This document shows, piece after piece, positions 43,196 through 52,426 of a stretch of 64,000 nt of DNA. Every line of letters begins with the position of its first letter. Within the stretch, counting starts at the first letter, position 1. This DNA is from Ferruginibacter sp. (GTDB taxonomy: Bacteria; Bacteroidota; Bacteroidia; Chitinophagales; Chitinophagaceae). The position numbers were made by a program, and so were the translations under genes. Where the stretch lies: NCBI GenBank assembly GCA_019638485.1, contig JAHBTP010000003.1:186001-250000 (forward strand), read 5' to 3'. The notes under the pieces are model-generated. The model saw nothing but the letters and a program-made list of their open reading frames with translations. It was not told the DNA's origin and did no database searches.

Positions 43196-46100
43196 TTATT
43201 TTGAAATGAGATAAAGAATAGTGATGGCTGTTTGATTTAACTGGGTTACAGCCTGATAATAGTTGGCTTGAATTTGTGTTGCCTGATTATTCAAAAGCAC
43301 CCAATCCAAATAATTAATTTCCCCATTGGCAAATTGTTCTTTTGCCGTCTTGAAAATCTGTTCGGCTTGTGGCAGTTGCTTATTTTGGAAATTCTCAACA
43401 ATTACTTCTTGTGTTTGATATGAACTCAAAGCCGACCGGTATTCCGTTTCTAATTGAGTTTTTTTAACTAATTGCTCGTTTTCGTAAAAAGCTATTTTCT
43501 GTTGCCCCGCTTTTATGTTTGCTTTTTGTCCGCTTGCAAAAATGGGAATACCGACACCCAACGTCACCACATTGAATCTGCTTTGTCCAATATCTCTAAA
43601 ACTTTGGTTGTAATACGAAAGTGATAAATCAGGCAATAGTTTGGACTTCTCCAATTTTACCTGCAATTTAGATTGGTCTATTTCCTGTTGTGAAAGTTCA
43701 ACTAAAGGATGATGGTCCATCGAAGTTTCATTAGTCAGCAATCCCAAATCAATGATAAAATTATCTGCTATCGGTTCATAGCTTATATCAGAACTGAGCA
43801 ACCATTGGAATTGAATTTTTGCCAGGTCAATTTCATTTTCTAACCATTTTAATTGATTTGAAATATTCTCAAACTGAATTTCGGCAGTCGTTTTTTCCAG
43901 AATATTACCGGCACCTTTTTCAAACCGCAATTTGCTTTTTTCTAAAAATTCTGAATAGAGCGTATCGGTTCTGCTAAGAATAGTCTTCTGTTCATTTAGC
44001 AATAAAATCTGATAAAAAACCTGTGTAACCAATTTTCTTGTTTCTATTTTGGAAAGCTTTGTCTGAGTAATTGCTTTTTGCCATTCCTGTTCCAAAACCT
44101 TTTTTTGATTGCTGTAAACCGTAGGAAAATTGATATTTTGTGTAAGCCCAAATTTATTATCAAATGTAGCCGTGTTAATTTGCCCCAATTCTGTGGTAAG
44201 ATTGGTTTGCGGAATGTTGAGATAAGATGCTTTTTTCTTAGACTGATAGCTTTCTAAAAGTTCATTGCTTTTGATGGAAAGATTGTTTTTATCCGCCATT
44301 TCCAAAGCTTGTTCCAAAGTGATATTTTGGGCAAAAAGCGGCATCTGGATTAAAAGAACGATGATACTTATCACTGATTTTTTCAATAATTTCATCTTTT
44401 TTAAATTTATTTTTTCAAACTGAATAAATAGGGTAGGCAAAACGAACAGCGTTAGGAAAGTAGCAATCAACAATCCGCCAATCACCACCGTTGCCAAAGG
44501 TTTTTGCACTTCGGCTCCAGCACCTTTACTCAATGCCATTGGTAAAAAACCTAATGATGCCACAAAAGCCGTCATCAATACCGGTCGTAATCTGGTTTTT
44601 GTGCCGTTTAGAACTACTTTTTCTAAATCTTGTTCTCCTGATTTTTTAAGGCGATTAAATTCTGCTATCAACACAATTCCATTTAAAACTGCAACGCCAA
44701 ACAAAGCAATAAATCCAATGCCGGCACTGATGCTGAAAGGCATTCCTCGCAGTGCCAGCAGAAAAATACCACCAATGGCAGAAAGCGGAATAGCAGTATA
44801 AATCAATAAACTTTCTTTAATGGAATGGAACGCAAAAAACAACAATATGAAAATCAAAGCCAAGGATACCGGTACGGCAATCATTAAGCGGTCTTTTGCT
44901 TGATTTAAATTTTCAAAAGCTCCTCCGTAAGTGATGTAATACCCAGGTGAAAATTGTAGTTGCTGCTCTGCTTTTTTACTCAATTCATTCACGATGCTTT
45001 GTACATCTCTACCCCGTATATTAAAACCGATGACGATTCTTCGTTTGGCATCTTCTCTTTGTATCTGAGCCGGACCGGTGATAATGTCCACATCCGCCAC
45101 CTGATACAAAGGTATTTGAGTGCCTTTGGGCGTTGGTATGAGTAGATTGCGAATGTCATTCAAGTTTTCTCTTTGTTTTTCATCCAATCGAACGACCAAA
45201 TCAAACCGTTTTTCTCCTTCATACACCTTACCTGTGCTTTGTCCTGCAAAAGCGGTGTTCACCACTTTATTGACCTCTTTAATATTCAGTCCAAACTGTG
45301 CCATTTTGGCTCGGTTGAATTTGACTACCACCTGCGACATTCCGGTTACGGGTTCTATGTATAAATCTTCTGCACCCTTTACGGTTTTGATGATAGTGCC
45401 TAATTGTGTGGCATAATGTGCGAGACTATCCAAGTCTTCTCCAAAAATCTTACAAACCACATCTTGTCGTGCACCGGTCATTAATTCATTAAAACGCATT
45501 TGTACGGGATACTGAAAACCTGTGCTGATGCCGGGTACAGCTTCTAAAGATTTACCCATTTTCTCTGCCAATTCGGGGAATGTTTTAGCGGAAGTCCATT
45601 CTTTTTTGTTTTTTAAAATGACCATCATATCGCTGGCTTCCATCGGCATTGGGTCGGTGGGCACTTCACCGCTTCCGATTTTTGTAACTACTTTTTCCAC
45701 TTCCGGATATTCTGATTTTAAAATATGAGCAGCTTTTTGAGTGTATTCAATAGTGGTGTTTAAATTACTACCGGTTAAAACTCTTGTGTCCACTGCAAAA
45801 TCACCTTCTTCCAATGAGGGAATAAATTCACCGCCCAATCTTGAAAGGATAAATACTGCAATTACAAAAAGTACAGCAACCGAAGCAATGACTGTTTTGG
45901 GAAAATGAATTACCTTTCTCAACAACCTTTGATGTGCGTTGGCAATTTTATCCATCACTCTGTCCGACAGATTGGGTTTGTGTTTCAGTTTTTTACTCAA
46001 TACCAAGGCACTCATCATTGGGATATAAGTGAGCGAAAGAATAAAAGCCCCAATCAACGCAAAAGAAACTGTTTGCGCCATCGGTTTAAACATTTTACCC

Positions 46101-47518
46101 TCGATACCTTGTAAACTGAAAATAGGCAAGTAAACAATCAAAATAATTATCTGACCGAATACAGCACTATTCACCATTTTAGATGCTGAACTTTGAACTT
46201 CTTTGTTCATTTCTGATTGACTGATTTTGGGCAAGATTTCATATTTTTTACCGTGATGCAACTGATGCAAAACGGCTTCGACAATAATCACTGCACCATC
46301 TACAATCAAACCGAAATCCAAAGCTCCCAAGCTCATCAAATTGCCGCTCACGCCAAAAACATTCATCATAATGATGGCAAAGAGCATAGAAAGAGGAATA
46401 ACAGATGCTACCAACAATCCGGCTCTTAAATTACCCAAGAACAACACCAGCACAAAAATGACTATCAAAGCACCTTCTGCCAAATTGGTTTCGATGGTAT
46501 GAATGGCATTATTGACCATTTTGGTTCTATCCAAAAACGGTTCGATGACTACGCCTTCAGGCAAGGTGCTTTCGATTTGAGCAATCCTTTCTTTTACATT
46601 TTTGATGACATCATTGCTATTCGCACCTTTCAGCATCATCACAACCGCACCGGCTACTTCACCTTGGTCATTATAGGTCATTGCTCCATAGCGTGTAGCA
46701 TGGCCAATATTCAATGTAGCTACATCTTTCAACAAAACAGGAATACCGTCTGAAGTGGATTTTACGGCAATATTTTCAATGTCTTCTTTGTTTCCAATCA
46801 AGCCCTCACTTCTGATAAATAAAACAGTCGGCCCTTTTTCAATATAAGCACCTCCTGTGTTTTGGTTGTTGTTTTCCAAAGCCTGAAAAATATCATTGAT
46901 AGTGAGATTAAAGGATTGTAACTTTTGAGCATTCACCGCAATTTCATATTGCTTTAGCTTGCCACCAAAACTGCTGACTTCTGCCACGCCTTTTACCCCC
47001 AATAATTGTCTTCTTACAATCCAATCCTGAATCGTGCGTAGTTCAGTCACATCATATTTATTTTCAAAACCCGATTTTGCACGAACCACATATTGATAAA
47101 TTTCACCTAATCCGGTAGAAATAGGCCCCAATTCAGGTGTGCCGACACCTTCCGGAATTTCATCTTTTACGGATTGCAATCTTTCTGCTACCTGTTGCCT
47201 TGCCCAATACACATCTATATTGTCGTCAAAAACAATAGTAACTAAGGACAAGCCAAAACGGGAAAAACTCCTGATTTCGTGAATACCGGCAATATTGCTG
47301 CTTGCTTGTTCAATAGGAAAAGTAACCAATCGTTCAATATCGGTAGCCCCCAAAGCAGGAGCCACGGTAATGACTTGCACCTGATTATTGGTAATATCGG
47401 GAACGGCATCAATCGGCAGTTTGGTGGTTTCATACACACCAAAGATGACTAGGGCGACCGAAAATAGCCCTATGATGAGTTTATTCCTTACGGAAAACTC
47501 AATAATTTTATTAAGCAT
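43196..47518 (-). CDS. czcA: CusA/CzcA-type heavy-metal RND pump fused to a TolC-like outer-membrane channel
   Basis: The 1440-residue protein combines two parts. Residues 1-1041 are the inner-membrane proton antiporter. Its hallmarks are VRNKLIIGLFSVALVIFGV, PIDAVPDITNNQVQV, FGLIVDGAVIIVEAVLH (with the conserved Asp in the transmembrane relay) and GIGFIALFGVAVLNGIVLI near the end. From residue 1042 a TolC-like coiled-coil channel sequence follows. It begins with an internal signal-peptide-like stretch (MKLLKKSVISIIVLLIQM then FAQ), and the ATG for it is at 44395. Such RND-TolC joined frames are known in Bacteroidota. Whether one chain or two are made is unknown. It lies between the His-rich gene and the adaptor gene. 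Confidence 0.92.
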   Translation of the reverse strand: MLNKIIEFSVRNKLIIGLFSVALVIFGVYETTKLPIDAVPDITNNQVQVITVAPALGATDIERLVTFPIEQASSNIAGIHEIRSFSRFGLSLVTIVFDDNIDVYWARQQVAERLQSVKDEIPEGVGTPELGPISTGLGEIYQYVVRAKSGFENKYDVTELRTIQDWIVRRQLLGVKGVAEVSSFGGKLKQYEIAVNAQKLQSFNLTINDIFQALENNNQNTGGAYIEKGPTVLFIRSEGLIGNKEDIENIAVKSTSDGIPVLLKDVATLNIGHATRYGAMTYNDQGEVAGAVVMMLKGANSNDVIKNVKERIAQIESTLPEGVVIEPFLDRTKMVNNAIHTIETNLAEGALIVIFVLVLFLGNLRAGLLVASVIPLSMLFAIIMMNVFGVSGNLMSLGALDFGLIVDGAVIIVEAVLHQLHHGKKYEILPKISQSEMNKEVQSSASKMVNSAVFGQIIILIVYLPIFSLQGIEGKMFKPMAQTVSFALIGAFILSLTYIPMMSALVLSKKLKHKPNLSDRVMDKIANAHQRLLRKVIHFPKTVIASVAVLFVIAVFILSRLGGEFIPSLEEGDFAVDTRVLTGSNLNTTIEYTQKAAHILKSEYPEVEKVVTKIGSGEVPTDPMPMEASDMMVILKNKKEWTSAKTFPELAEKMGKSLEAVPGISTGFQYPVQMRFNELMTGARQDVVCKIFGEDLDSLAHYATQLGTIIKTVKGAEDLYIEPVTGMSQVVVKFNRAKMAQFGLNIKEVNKVVNTAFAGQSTGKVYEGEKRFDLVVRLDEKQRENLNDIRNLLIPTPKGTQIPLYQVADVDIITGPAQIQREDAKRRIVIGFNIRGRDVQSIVNELSKKAEQQLQFSPGYYITYGGAFENLNQAKDRLMIAVPVSLALIFILLFFAFHSIKESLLIYTAIPLSAIGGIFLLALRGMPFSISAGIGFIALFGVAVLNGIVLIAEFNRLKKSGEQDLEKVVLNGTKTRLRPVLMTAFVASLGFLPMALSKGAGAEVQKPLATVVIGGLLIATFLTLFVLPTLFIQFEKINLKKMKLLKKSVISIIVLLIQMPLFAQNITLEQALEMADKNNLSIKSNELLESYQSKKKASYLNIPQTNLTTELGQINTATFDNKFGLTQNINFPTVYSNQKKVLEQEWQKAITQTKLSKIETRKLVTQVFYQILLLNEQKTILSRTDTLYSEFLEKSKLRFEKGAGNILEKTTAEIQFENISNQLKWLENEIDLAKIQFQWLLSSDISYEPIADNFIIDLGLLTNETSMDHHPLVELSQQEIDQSKLQVKLEKSKLLPDLSLSYYNQSFRDIGQSRFNVVTLGVGIPIFASGQKANIKAGQQKIAFYENEQLVKKTQLETEYRSALSSYQTQEVIVENFQNKQLPQAEQIFKTAKEQFANGEINYLDWVLLNNQATQIQANYYQAVTQLNQTAITILYLISK

Positions 47519-47614
47519 ATTTTTGAATTAATCATTAAATTAATTTTTGAAACTTGCCCGAAACTCAGGCATAGCAATAGAAAGGCATATTAACCTTTCC
47601 TCAATAAAAAATGA

Positions 47615-47998
47615 TTAACCCAAACGAGGTGGTTGCCAGATACCATTCAGATAGGCATCGGCATAATTAGATTGAAGATATGTGGGAATGGATGCATTAT
47701 CTTCAGGGAAGATTTGCTTTTGAAGTGAAAATATCGGATTGGGAATAAGTGAAATTACCGACCCACAATGTGCATTTAATGTTTTAAATGGCAGATTATC
47801 GTGATGGTGATTATTATGTTGATGATTAACTTTCCCCGTATAATGTTCAGCTAAAAAATGAATAAAGGAAATAGCAGATTCTTCCTGCGTATGTTCGGTA
47901 TAATGCTGCATTAAGAGTGGCAATTTCAATAACTCTCCAAATGCTGTGTTTGCACTCAGAAAGATAAAAAGAAATGATATTACCACAAGCCGTCTCAT
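47615..47998 (-). CDS. Exported histidine-rich protein at the head of the efflux operon
   Basis: The 127-residue protein has a signal peptide (MRRLVVISFLFIFLSANTAF). A His cluster (VNHQHNNHHHDN near residues 57-68) and several other histidines could bind metal ions. It ends GIWQPPRLG. It lies on the same strand 96 bases upstream of the RND pump gene, so it is probably transcribed with it. Metal binding or sensing in the periplasm is inferred from its histidines and neighbours. I know no characterised family for it. His-rich exported proteins upstream of Czc-type operons are seen in related genomes, from memory. Confidence 0.7.
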   Translation of the reverse strand: MRRLVVISFLFIFLSANTAFGELLKLPLLMQHYTEHTQEESAISFIHFLAEHYTGKVNHQHNNHHHDNLPFKTLNAHCGSVISLIPNPIFSLQKQIFPEDNASIPTYLQSNYADAYLNGIWQPPRLG

Positions 47999-48058
47999 GA
48001 TACAAAGTTACTCCTTTTTAGGAACATTTTTCGGTTTATAAAAGTGATTATTATCATC

Positions 48059-48254
48059 TTATTTAAAATATTGATGGTATAACTCATTCGATTGTTTAAG
48101 TATTACAACTACTTGTATTTCCTCATTTCCATCCTTTAGTTTTTCTAACTCTTTTACTAATTCTGTAACCTCCTGGCATATTATTTATATACCCAATTCC
48201 TTCGATAAAAGTAGAATCATGAAACCCAAAGTATGTCCCACTAAAAATTTCTTT
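48059..48254 (-). pseudogene. Possible frameshifted gene fragment
   Basis: Two minus-strand frames carry protein-like text in sequence: KEIFSGTYFGFHDSTFIEG followed by IGYINNMPGGY in one. About 30 bases on, LVKELEKLKDGNEEIQ and VVVILKQSNELYHQYFK appear in the next, ending at a stop at 48059-48061. No proper start codon is present for either. It may be the tail of a gene broken by one frameshift near 48150, or chance. I cannot assign a function. Confidence 0.3.
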
Positions 48255-48691
48255 CTATAGACGGAAAAATTTGGCTCTTTTGGTTTTACTCACGGTATAA
48301 TTGATTATAAATGGTGTTCGTGATTGCTTCGCAGTTGCGAAGTTTTGGCTTGTGTGTCGGGCAAAACCAAATGCGCCAAATGTGCGGCGGAGAAATGCCT
48401 AAGCATTCACGAACACAATTAAAAAAATAAACTATTTGTGAGTAAAATAAAAAATACAGAAGGGTAAGCAATGAGTGTCGGCTTACTCGTTGTCCGTTTG
48501 TTGCGTGGTTTAAATGTCCATGTTCGCCTGTCAAAATGGTTTACTTTTCTGCTTATATTTTGGCCGTCTGTTCAATGTTCGGAGTGTCGTCCTACCATTG
48601 GCTATTTCATTTATTATCCGAATACACAAAACAAGCTAAAAGGGTAAAAAAGAAATTTGGTAAATTGCACATTGCTTAATCTTCAACATTT
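48255..48691. other. Gene-free region with dispersed-repeat-like DNA
   Basis: I see no genuine gene here. An 82-codon minus-strand frame at 48286-48534 covers the structured element at 48314-48416; its text (rich in Cys, Trp, His) and the same kind of frame in other Bacteroidota sequences suggest a spurious frame through repeat DNA. The right part, up to bshA, is mixed composition and featureless. The whole stretch interrupts the region between the efflux operon and bshA. Confidence 0.6.
48314..48416. repeat. 103-bp structured element with terminal inverted repeats
   Basis: The ends are GTGTTCGTGATTGCTT (48314-48329) and its complement (48401-48416), 16 bp with one mismatch. Inside is a perfect 7-bp hairpin CTTCGCA/TGCGAAG (48327-48342), then GTTTTGG... 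pairing with ...GCAAAAC around 48342-48368. The small size, terminal repeats and lack of a gene fit a MITE- or REP-like dispersed element. I recall similar text in other Bacteroidota genomes, but I cannot check copy number here. Confidence 0.55.
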
Positions 48692-49825
48692 ATGAATATA
48701 GCTATTGTATGCTATCCAACATTTGGTGGTAGTGGGGTTTTGGCAACCGAATTAGGTAAGGCGCTTTCAGAAAAAGGACACAGTATCCATTTTATCACTT
48801 ATCAACAACCGGTTCGCCTTAGCGGTTTCCATGCAAATATTTTTTATCATGAGGTACGTGTTCCTACCTACCCTCTATTCGACTATCCACCATACGAAAC
48901 AGCATTAGCCAGTACAATGGTAGATGTTATTCTAAATAACCATATAGATCTCTTGCATGTTCATTATGCTATTCCTCATGCATCCGCTGCTTTCATGGCC
49001 AAGCAAATTTTAGCACGCCACAATAAAGCTATCCCTGTTATTACCACCCTGCATGGTACAGATATTACCTTGGTGGGAAGAGATAAGACCTTTAGCCCGG
49101 TAGTGAAATTTTCAATGGAAGAAAGTGATGTCCTTACAGCAGTTTCAGAAAATCTTAAACAAGAAACTTACCGGAATTTTAATTTAGATAAACCTATTGA
49201 GGTTATTCACAATTTTGTAGATGTAAAACGATTCCATCGTAAGTCGGCTCCGGGGGCTAAATCACTTCTTGCTCCTAACGGAGAAAAAATAATTGTCCAT
49301 GCTTCCAATTTTAGAAAAGTAAAGCGGGTAGATGATGTAGTAAAAACATTTATTAAAATCAATGAGAAAATTCCTTCTATTTTACTCCTCATCGGAGACG
49401 GACCTGAACGACCTTACATTGAATCTCTTTGTCGTGACCATGAAGGATGTGCGCGTATTAAATTTTTAGGAAAACAGGAGCAAATGGAAGAAATCCTACC
49501 ACTCTCAGATCTCTTTCTTCTTCCCAGCGAATATGAAAGCTTTGGCTTAGCGGCTTTAGAAGCCATGGCAGCTGAGGTACCGGTAATTTCAAGTAATGCA
49601 GGAGGACTACCAGAAATTATTATACAGGGAAATTGCGGCTACATGAGTAATATTGGTGATACTGATGATATGGCTGCTAATGCTATTAAAATCTTATCTG
49701 ACCTCGAAGTACATAAGCAGTTTAAGAAAAATGCATTAGCTCAAGCAGAAAAATTTGACCTGCATTTCATAGTTCCGATTTACGAGAAACTGTATGCGAA
49801 GCTTGTTCCTTTAACGCTTTCTTAG
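48692..49825 (+). CDS. bshA: N-acetyl-alpha-D-glucosaminyl L-malate synthase
   Basis: First committed glycosyltransferase of bacillithiol synthesis: transfers GlcNAc from UDP-GlcNAc to L-malate. The 377-residue GT4 protein has the BshA-specific N-terminus NIAIVCYPTFGGSGVLATELG and EVRVPTYPLFDYPPYETALAS. LHVHYAIPHASAA and TTLHGTDITLVGRD follow. The donor site is in the C-terminal half: LIGDGPERPYIESL and LFLLPSEYESFGLAALEAMA with the E-x7-E motif. Bacillithiol is known in Bacteroidota as the low-molecular-weight thiol. No bshB or bshC gene is in the window. Its last 15 bases overlap the convergent envC-like gene. Confidence 0.96.
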   Translation: MNIAIVCYPTFGGSGVLATELGKALSEKGHSIHFITYQQPVRLSGFHANIFYHEVRVPTYPLFDYPPYETALASTMVDVILNNHIDLLHVHYAIPHASAAFMAKQILARHNKAIPVITTLHGTDITLVGRDKTFSPVVKFSMEESDVLTAVSENLKQETYRNFNLDKPIEVIHNFVDVKRFHRKSAPGAKSLLAPNGEKIIVHASNFRKVKRVDDVVKTFIKINEKIPSILLLIGDGPERPYIESLCRDHEGCARIKFLGKQEQMEEILPLSDLFLLPSEYESFGLAALEAMAAEVPVISSNAGGLPEIIIQGNCGYMSNIGDTDDMAANAIKILSDLEVHKQFKKNALAQAEKFDLHFIVPIYEKLYAKLVPLTLS

Positions 49826-51094
49826 CCAAGTTTCGGGATTTATATTACTTCGTTCATCACTCATCAAAAAATCAATTGTCCCTACACCATCCAGGTTAGC
49901 AGCTACCTTTCCGATTACCTGGCCCGTTGACACCTCCTGACCTTTACTTACAGACACTCCTGATAAATTACTGTAACTGGTAAAATATCGCCCATGTTGA
50001 ATGATAACCATCTGCATATCCTCAATGGAAGTAACAGTACTTACCGTTCCACTAAATACCGCTTTCACCGATGTTCCAATATCAGATGCAATAGTAACTC
50101 CAAAATTATTAATAATGGTGCCGCTGGGTAATGTATTTGATCCGTAGGACATTAATACTGTACCTCTGTCAACAGGCCATGGCAATGCACCCCGATTCTT
50201 TTCAAAACTAGCGTTAAGGGCCATATTTTGCTCATTCAACAACACACTTTCACCTGGCTTTTTAACCACCCTGGTAGCAGTTGGGGAAGGCGTAGCTGCA
50301 GAAGATGGGGCTTTGGCAAGAGTCGCCTTCTCACGTTCTGCTTTTAATTTGGCTTCTCGAATAGCATCTTCCTTAGCCTTCTTAATAGCAGCCGCAATAG
50401 CATTATTAACCTTTTTCATTTGCCGCTGCTTTGCAGCAATTTGTTGGTTTAGTTGCTTCCCTTGCTTTTGTAAATTAGCCAAGATTCTATCTTTTTCCTT
50501 CTGTTCAGTAGCTAAAACGCTCATTTCCTTGTTCTGCGTTTTTAGTGTTTCATTCTTTTGATTTCGAGCTCCGGATAAATCACTGATACGCTTTTTTCTT
50601 AACTCCTGTGTACGTAAAATATTTTCCCCTTGTACCTCACGATAATTGCGATAACTTTTTAAATAAGCAATTCGCTTTACTGCATCATTAAAATTATTTG
50701 CAGAAAATAAAAAATTTAAGAACTCGTAGTTCCCCCGGTTTTTATATGCATATACCATACTTTTCGCATACTCTTGCTTTAGGGTATCCAATAGCCGGTT
50801 ATACCGATAAATATCTCGCTGAATAATATAAATATTATTATTGAGCTCGTGCAAATCCTTATTAATGTTATCAATTACTTTATTCTGGAGATTAACTTTC
50901 TTACTAATTAGTCTCCATTGCAATAATCCTTCACGGGTATCCGATTTATTCTTATTAAGTAATATTTGAGTTTCTTCAATTTCCTTTTTTAAATCCTGAC
51001 GCTGCTTTTCAAGCTGGTCACGCGTTTGCGGCTGGGCAACACATACACCAACCACCAACATCAGACCAAAAGAAATAACAAGAGACTTTAACAT
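49811..51094 (-). CDS. EnvC-like murein hydrolase activator (degenerate M23/LytM domain)
   Basis: Exported protein of 427 residues with a signal peptide (MLKSLVISFGLMLVVGVCVAQ). A long coiled coil covers about 25-250, and an Ala/Pro/Thr linker leads to a C-terminal LytM domain. In that domain the usual zinc ligands are lost: the HxxxD-type site reads NNFGVTIAS, and the late HxH-type site is HGRYFTSYSNL. It is thus probably an activator of amidases, as E. coli EnvC is, not a peptidase. It lies downstream of the DUF4292 gene and closes the ispF-dut-DUF4292-envC operon. Its stop overlaps bshA by 15 bases. Confidence 0.9.
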   Translation of the reverse strand: MLKSLVISFGLMLVVGVCVAQPQTRDQLEKQRQDLKKEIEETQILLNKNKSDTREGLLQWRLISKKVNLQNKVIDNINKDLHELNNNIYIIQRDIYRYNRLLDTLKQEYAKSMVYAYKNRGNYEFLNFLFSANNFNDAVKRIAYLKSYRNYREVQGENILRTQELRKKRISDLSGARNQKNETLKTQNKEMSVLATEQKEKDRILANLQKQGKQLNQQIAAKQRQMKKVNNAIAAAIKKAKEDAIREAKLKAEREKATLAKAPSSAATPSPTATRVVKKPGESVLLNEQNMALNASFEKNRGALPWPVDRGTVLMSYGSNTLPSGTIINNFGVTIASDIGTSVKAVFSGTVSTVTSIEDMQMVIIQHGRYFTSYSNLSGVSVSKGQEVSTGQVIGKVAANLDGVGTIDFLMSDERSNINPETWLRKR

Positions 51095-51166
51095 GGTTAG
51101 AGGCTTTAATACAAATTAAATAGATTGTAACAAAAGAAACAACTGAACAGCATCTACAATAAACAA

Positions 51167-51973
51167 CTATTTTCTTTTATAATTTTTAGGAACCTTCATT
51201 ACCACTGATAATTCTTTGTTAAACTCAACTTGTTTAAATTTCAATTTTAGATTGAGTTTCTTTTTTTCAGTTATTGTTATCTGTCTATTCATAGAAAACA
51301 TTTTCCCGTCTATATTTTCATATTCACCATAAGTTATGGATGCAGAACGATTGCGAAATTCATCTGTATCATCCAACTTAGAATGCGTGATGTGGTTTGC
51401 TGAATTATCTATTGTTAGCAGGTGCTTATAATAACCTCCTGTAAATGATATGTGAAGTAAATTATCTTGCTTTGTAATAAGTTTGGGGTCGTTGTTTATA
51501 AAAATAGGATTCCCAATAAATATATCCTGAAGTGTATTAAAATCAAACGGAATACCGGTTATATCTTGCAAATAACCAATCGTTCGATACTGTACTTCTT
51601 TATCCTGCTTATTCATCAAAATCACCTCTTCCGGTGTAATCAACATTCGGTACACTTCAACATTTAAGAATGTTGCTGATAATGATATCCAAATAGCACT
51701 ATCCTTTATCATCCTCACTGTTGCCAACAAATCTGGCTGCTTTACATTATTATCTTCCGCATCTACTTTTATTTTCGCAGCAAAGGTTTGGTAAGCTATT
51801 TTTATTGAGTCTAATTTTTGAATTACTTCATTCATAAAGTGATGCTGATCCGTTTCTGGTTTTACCACAATAGCAGAATCTCGGGGAGAAGTCAATTGAC
51901 TAATTTGCTTGGTACTCTTACATCCTAAGGCAAAAAAAATAATGATAACAGATAGTAAGGTGCTTAATCTCAT
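51167..51973 (-). CDS. DUF4292 lipoprotein
   Basis: Predicted outer-membrane or periplasmic lipoprotein of 268 residues with a clear lipobox signal (MRLSTLLSVIIIFFALGC). The mature part has AAKIKVDAEDNNVKQPDLLATVRMI, IWISLSATFLNVEVYRMLITPEEV and YLQDITGIPFDFNTLQDIFIG. This pattern is the DUF4292 family, a LolA/LolB-like concave beta fold found mainly in Bacteroidota. It lies 6 bases after dut and 72 bases before the envC-like gene on the same strand. Lipoprotein or lipid handling in the envelope is an inference from the fold only. Confidence 0.88.
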   Translation of the reverse strand: MRLSTLLSVIIIFFALGCKSTKQISQLTSPRDSAIVVKPETDQHHFMNEVIQKLDSIKIAYQTFAAKIKVDAEDNNVKQPDLLATVRMIKDSAIWISLSATFLNVEVYRMLITPEEVILMNKQDKEVQYRTIGYLQDITGIPFDFNTLQDIFIGNPIFINNDPKLITKQDNLLHISFTGGYYKHLLTIDNSANHITHSKLDDTDEFRNRSASITYGEYENIDGKMFSMNRQITITEKKKLNLKLKFKQVEFNKELSVVMKVPKNYKRK

Positions 51974-51979
51974 GTTTTA

Positions 51980-52426
51980 TTATGTTGTTCCGGTATGGCC
52001 AAAACCACCTTCTCCGCGTAAAGATTTTGAAAGTGCTTCATCCGGTTCGTACAAATGCGCCACACTTACTGCTGAAATAACCATCTGTGCTATCCGGTCA
52101 TTATTTTCAATAGTAAAGTTTTCAGCACCCAAATTTATCAGTAATACTTTTACTTCTCCTCTATAATCGCTATCAATTGTTCCGGGTGTATTAAGACAAG
52201 TAATTCCATGTTTTACAGCCAATCCACTTCTAGGCCTGATTTGAGCTTCATATCCTTTAGGAAGTTCTATAAATATACCGGTAGGAATAAGAATTCGTTC
52301 CATTGGCTTTATGATCACCGGTAGTGGAAGGAAAGCACGCAAGTCCATCCCTGCAGATCCGGGTGTAGCGTACTCAGGCAGTGGATTGTTTGAAATATTT
52401 TTTACCGGTATTTTCAACTTATCCAT
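51980..52426 (-). CDS. dut: dUTP diphosphatase
   Basis: Hydrolyses dUTP to dUMP and pyrophosphate, keeping uracil out of DNA. The trimeric type has five motifs, and all are present in 148 residues. They are motif 1 [11 protein letters not shown], motif 2 [11 protein letters not shown], motif 3 [16 protein letters not shown] (with the catalytic Asp), motif 4 NDRIAQMVI and the C-terminal motif 5 [10 protein letters not shown]. Its start overlaps the end of ispF by 8 bases. The operon mixes isoprenoid, nucleotide and envelope genes, an arrangement common in this phylum. Confidence 0.97.
   Translation of the reverse strand: MDKLKIPVKNISNNPLPEYATPGSAGMDLRAFLPLPVIIKPMERILIPTGIFIELPKGYEAQIRPRSGLAVKHGITCLNTPGTIDSDYRGEVKVLLINLGAENFTIENNDRIAQMVISAVSVAHLYEPDEALSKSLRGEGGFGHTGTT

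Noticed and set aside
48286..48534. 82-codon minus-strand frame as a gene
   Set aside because: It runs straight through the inverted-repeat element, is rich in Cys, Trp and His without a domain, and has no promoter box.
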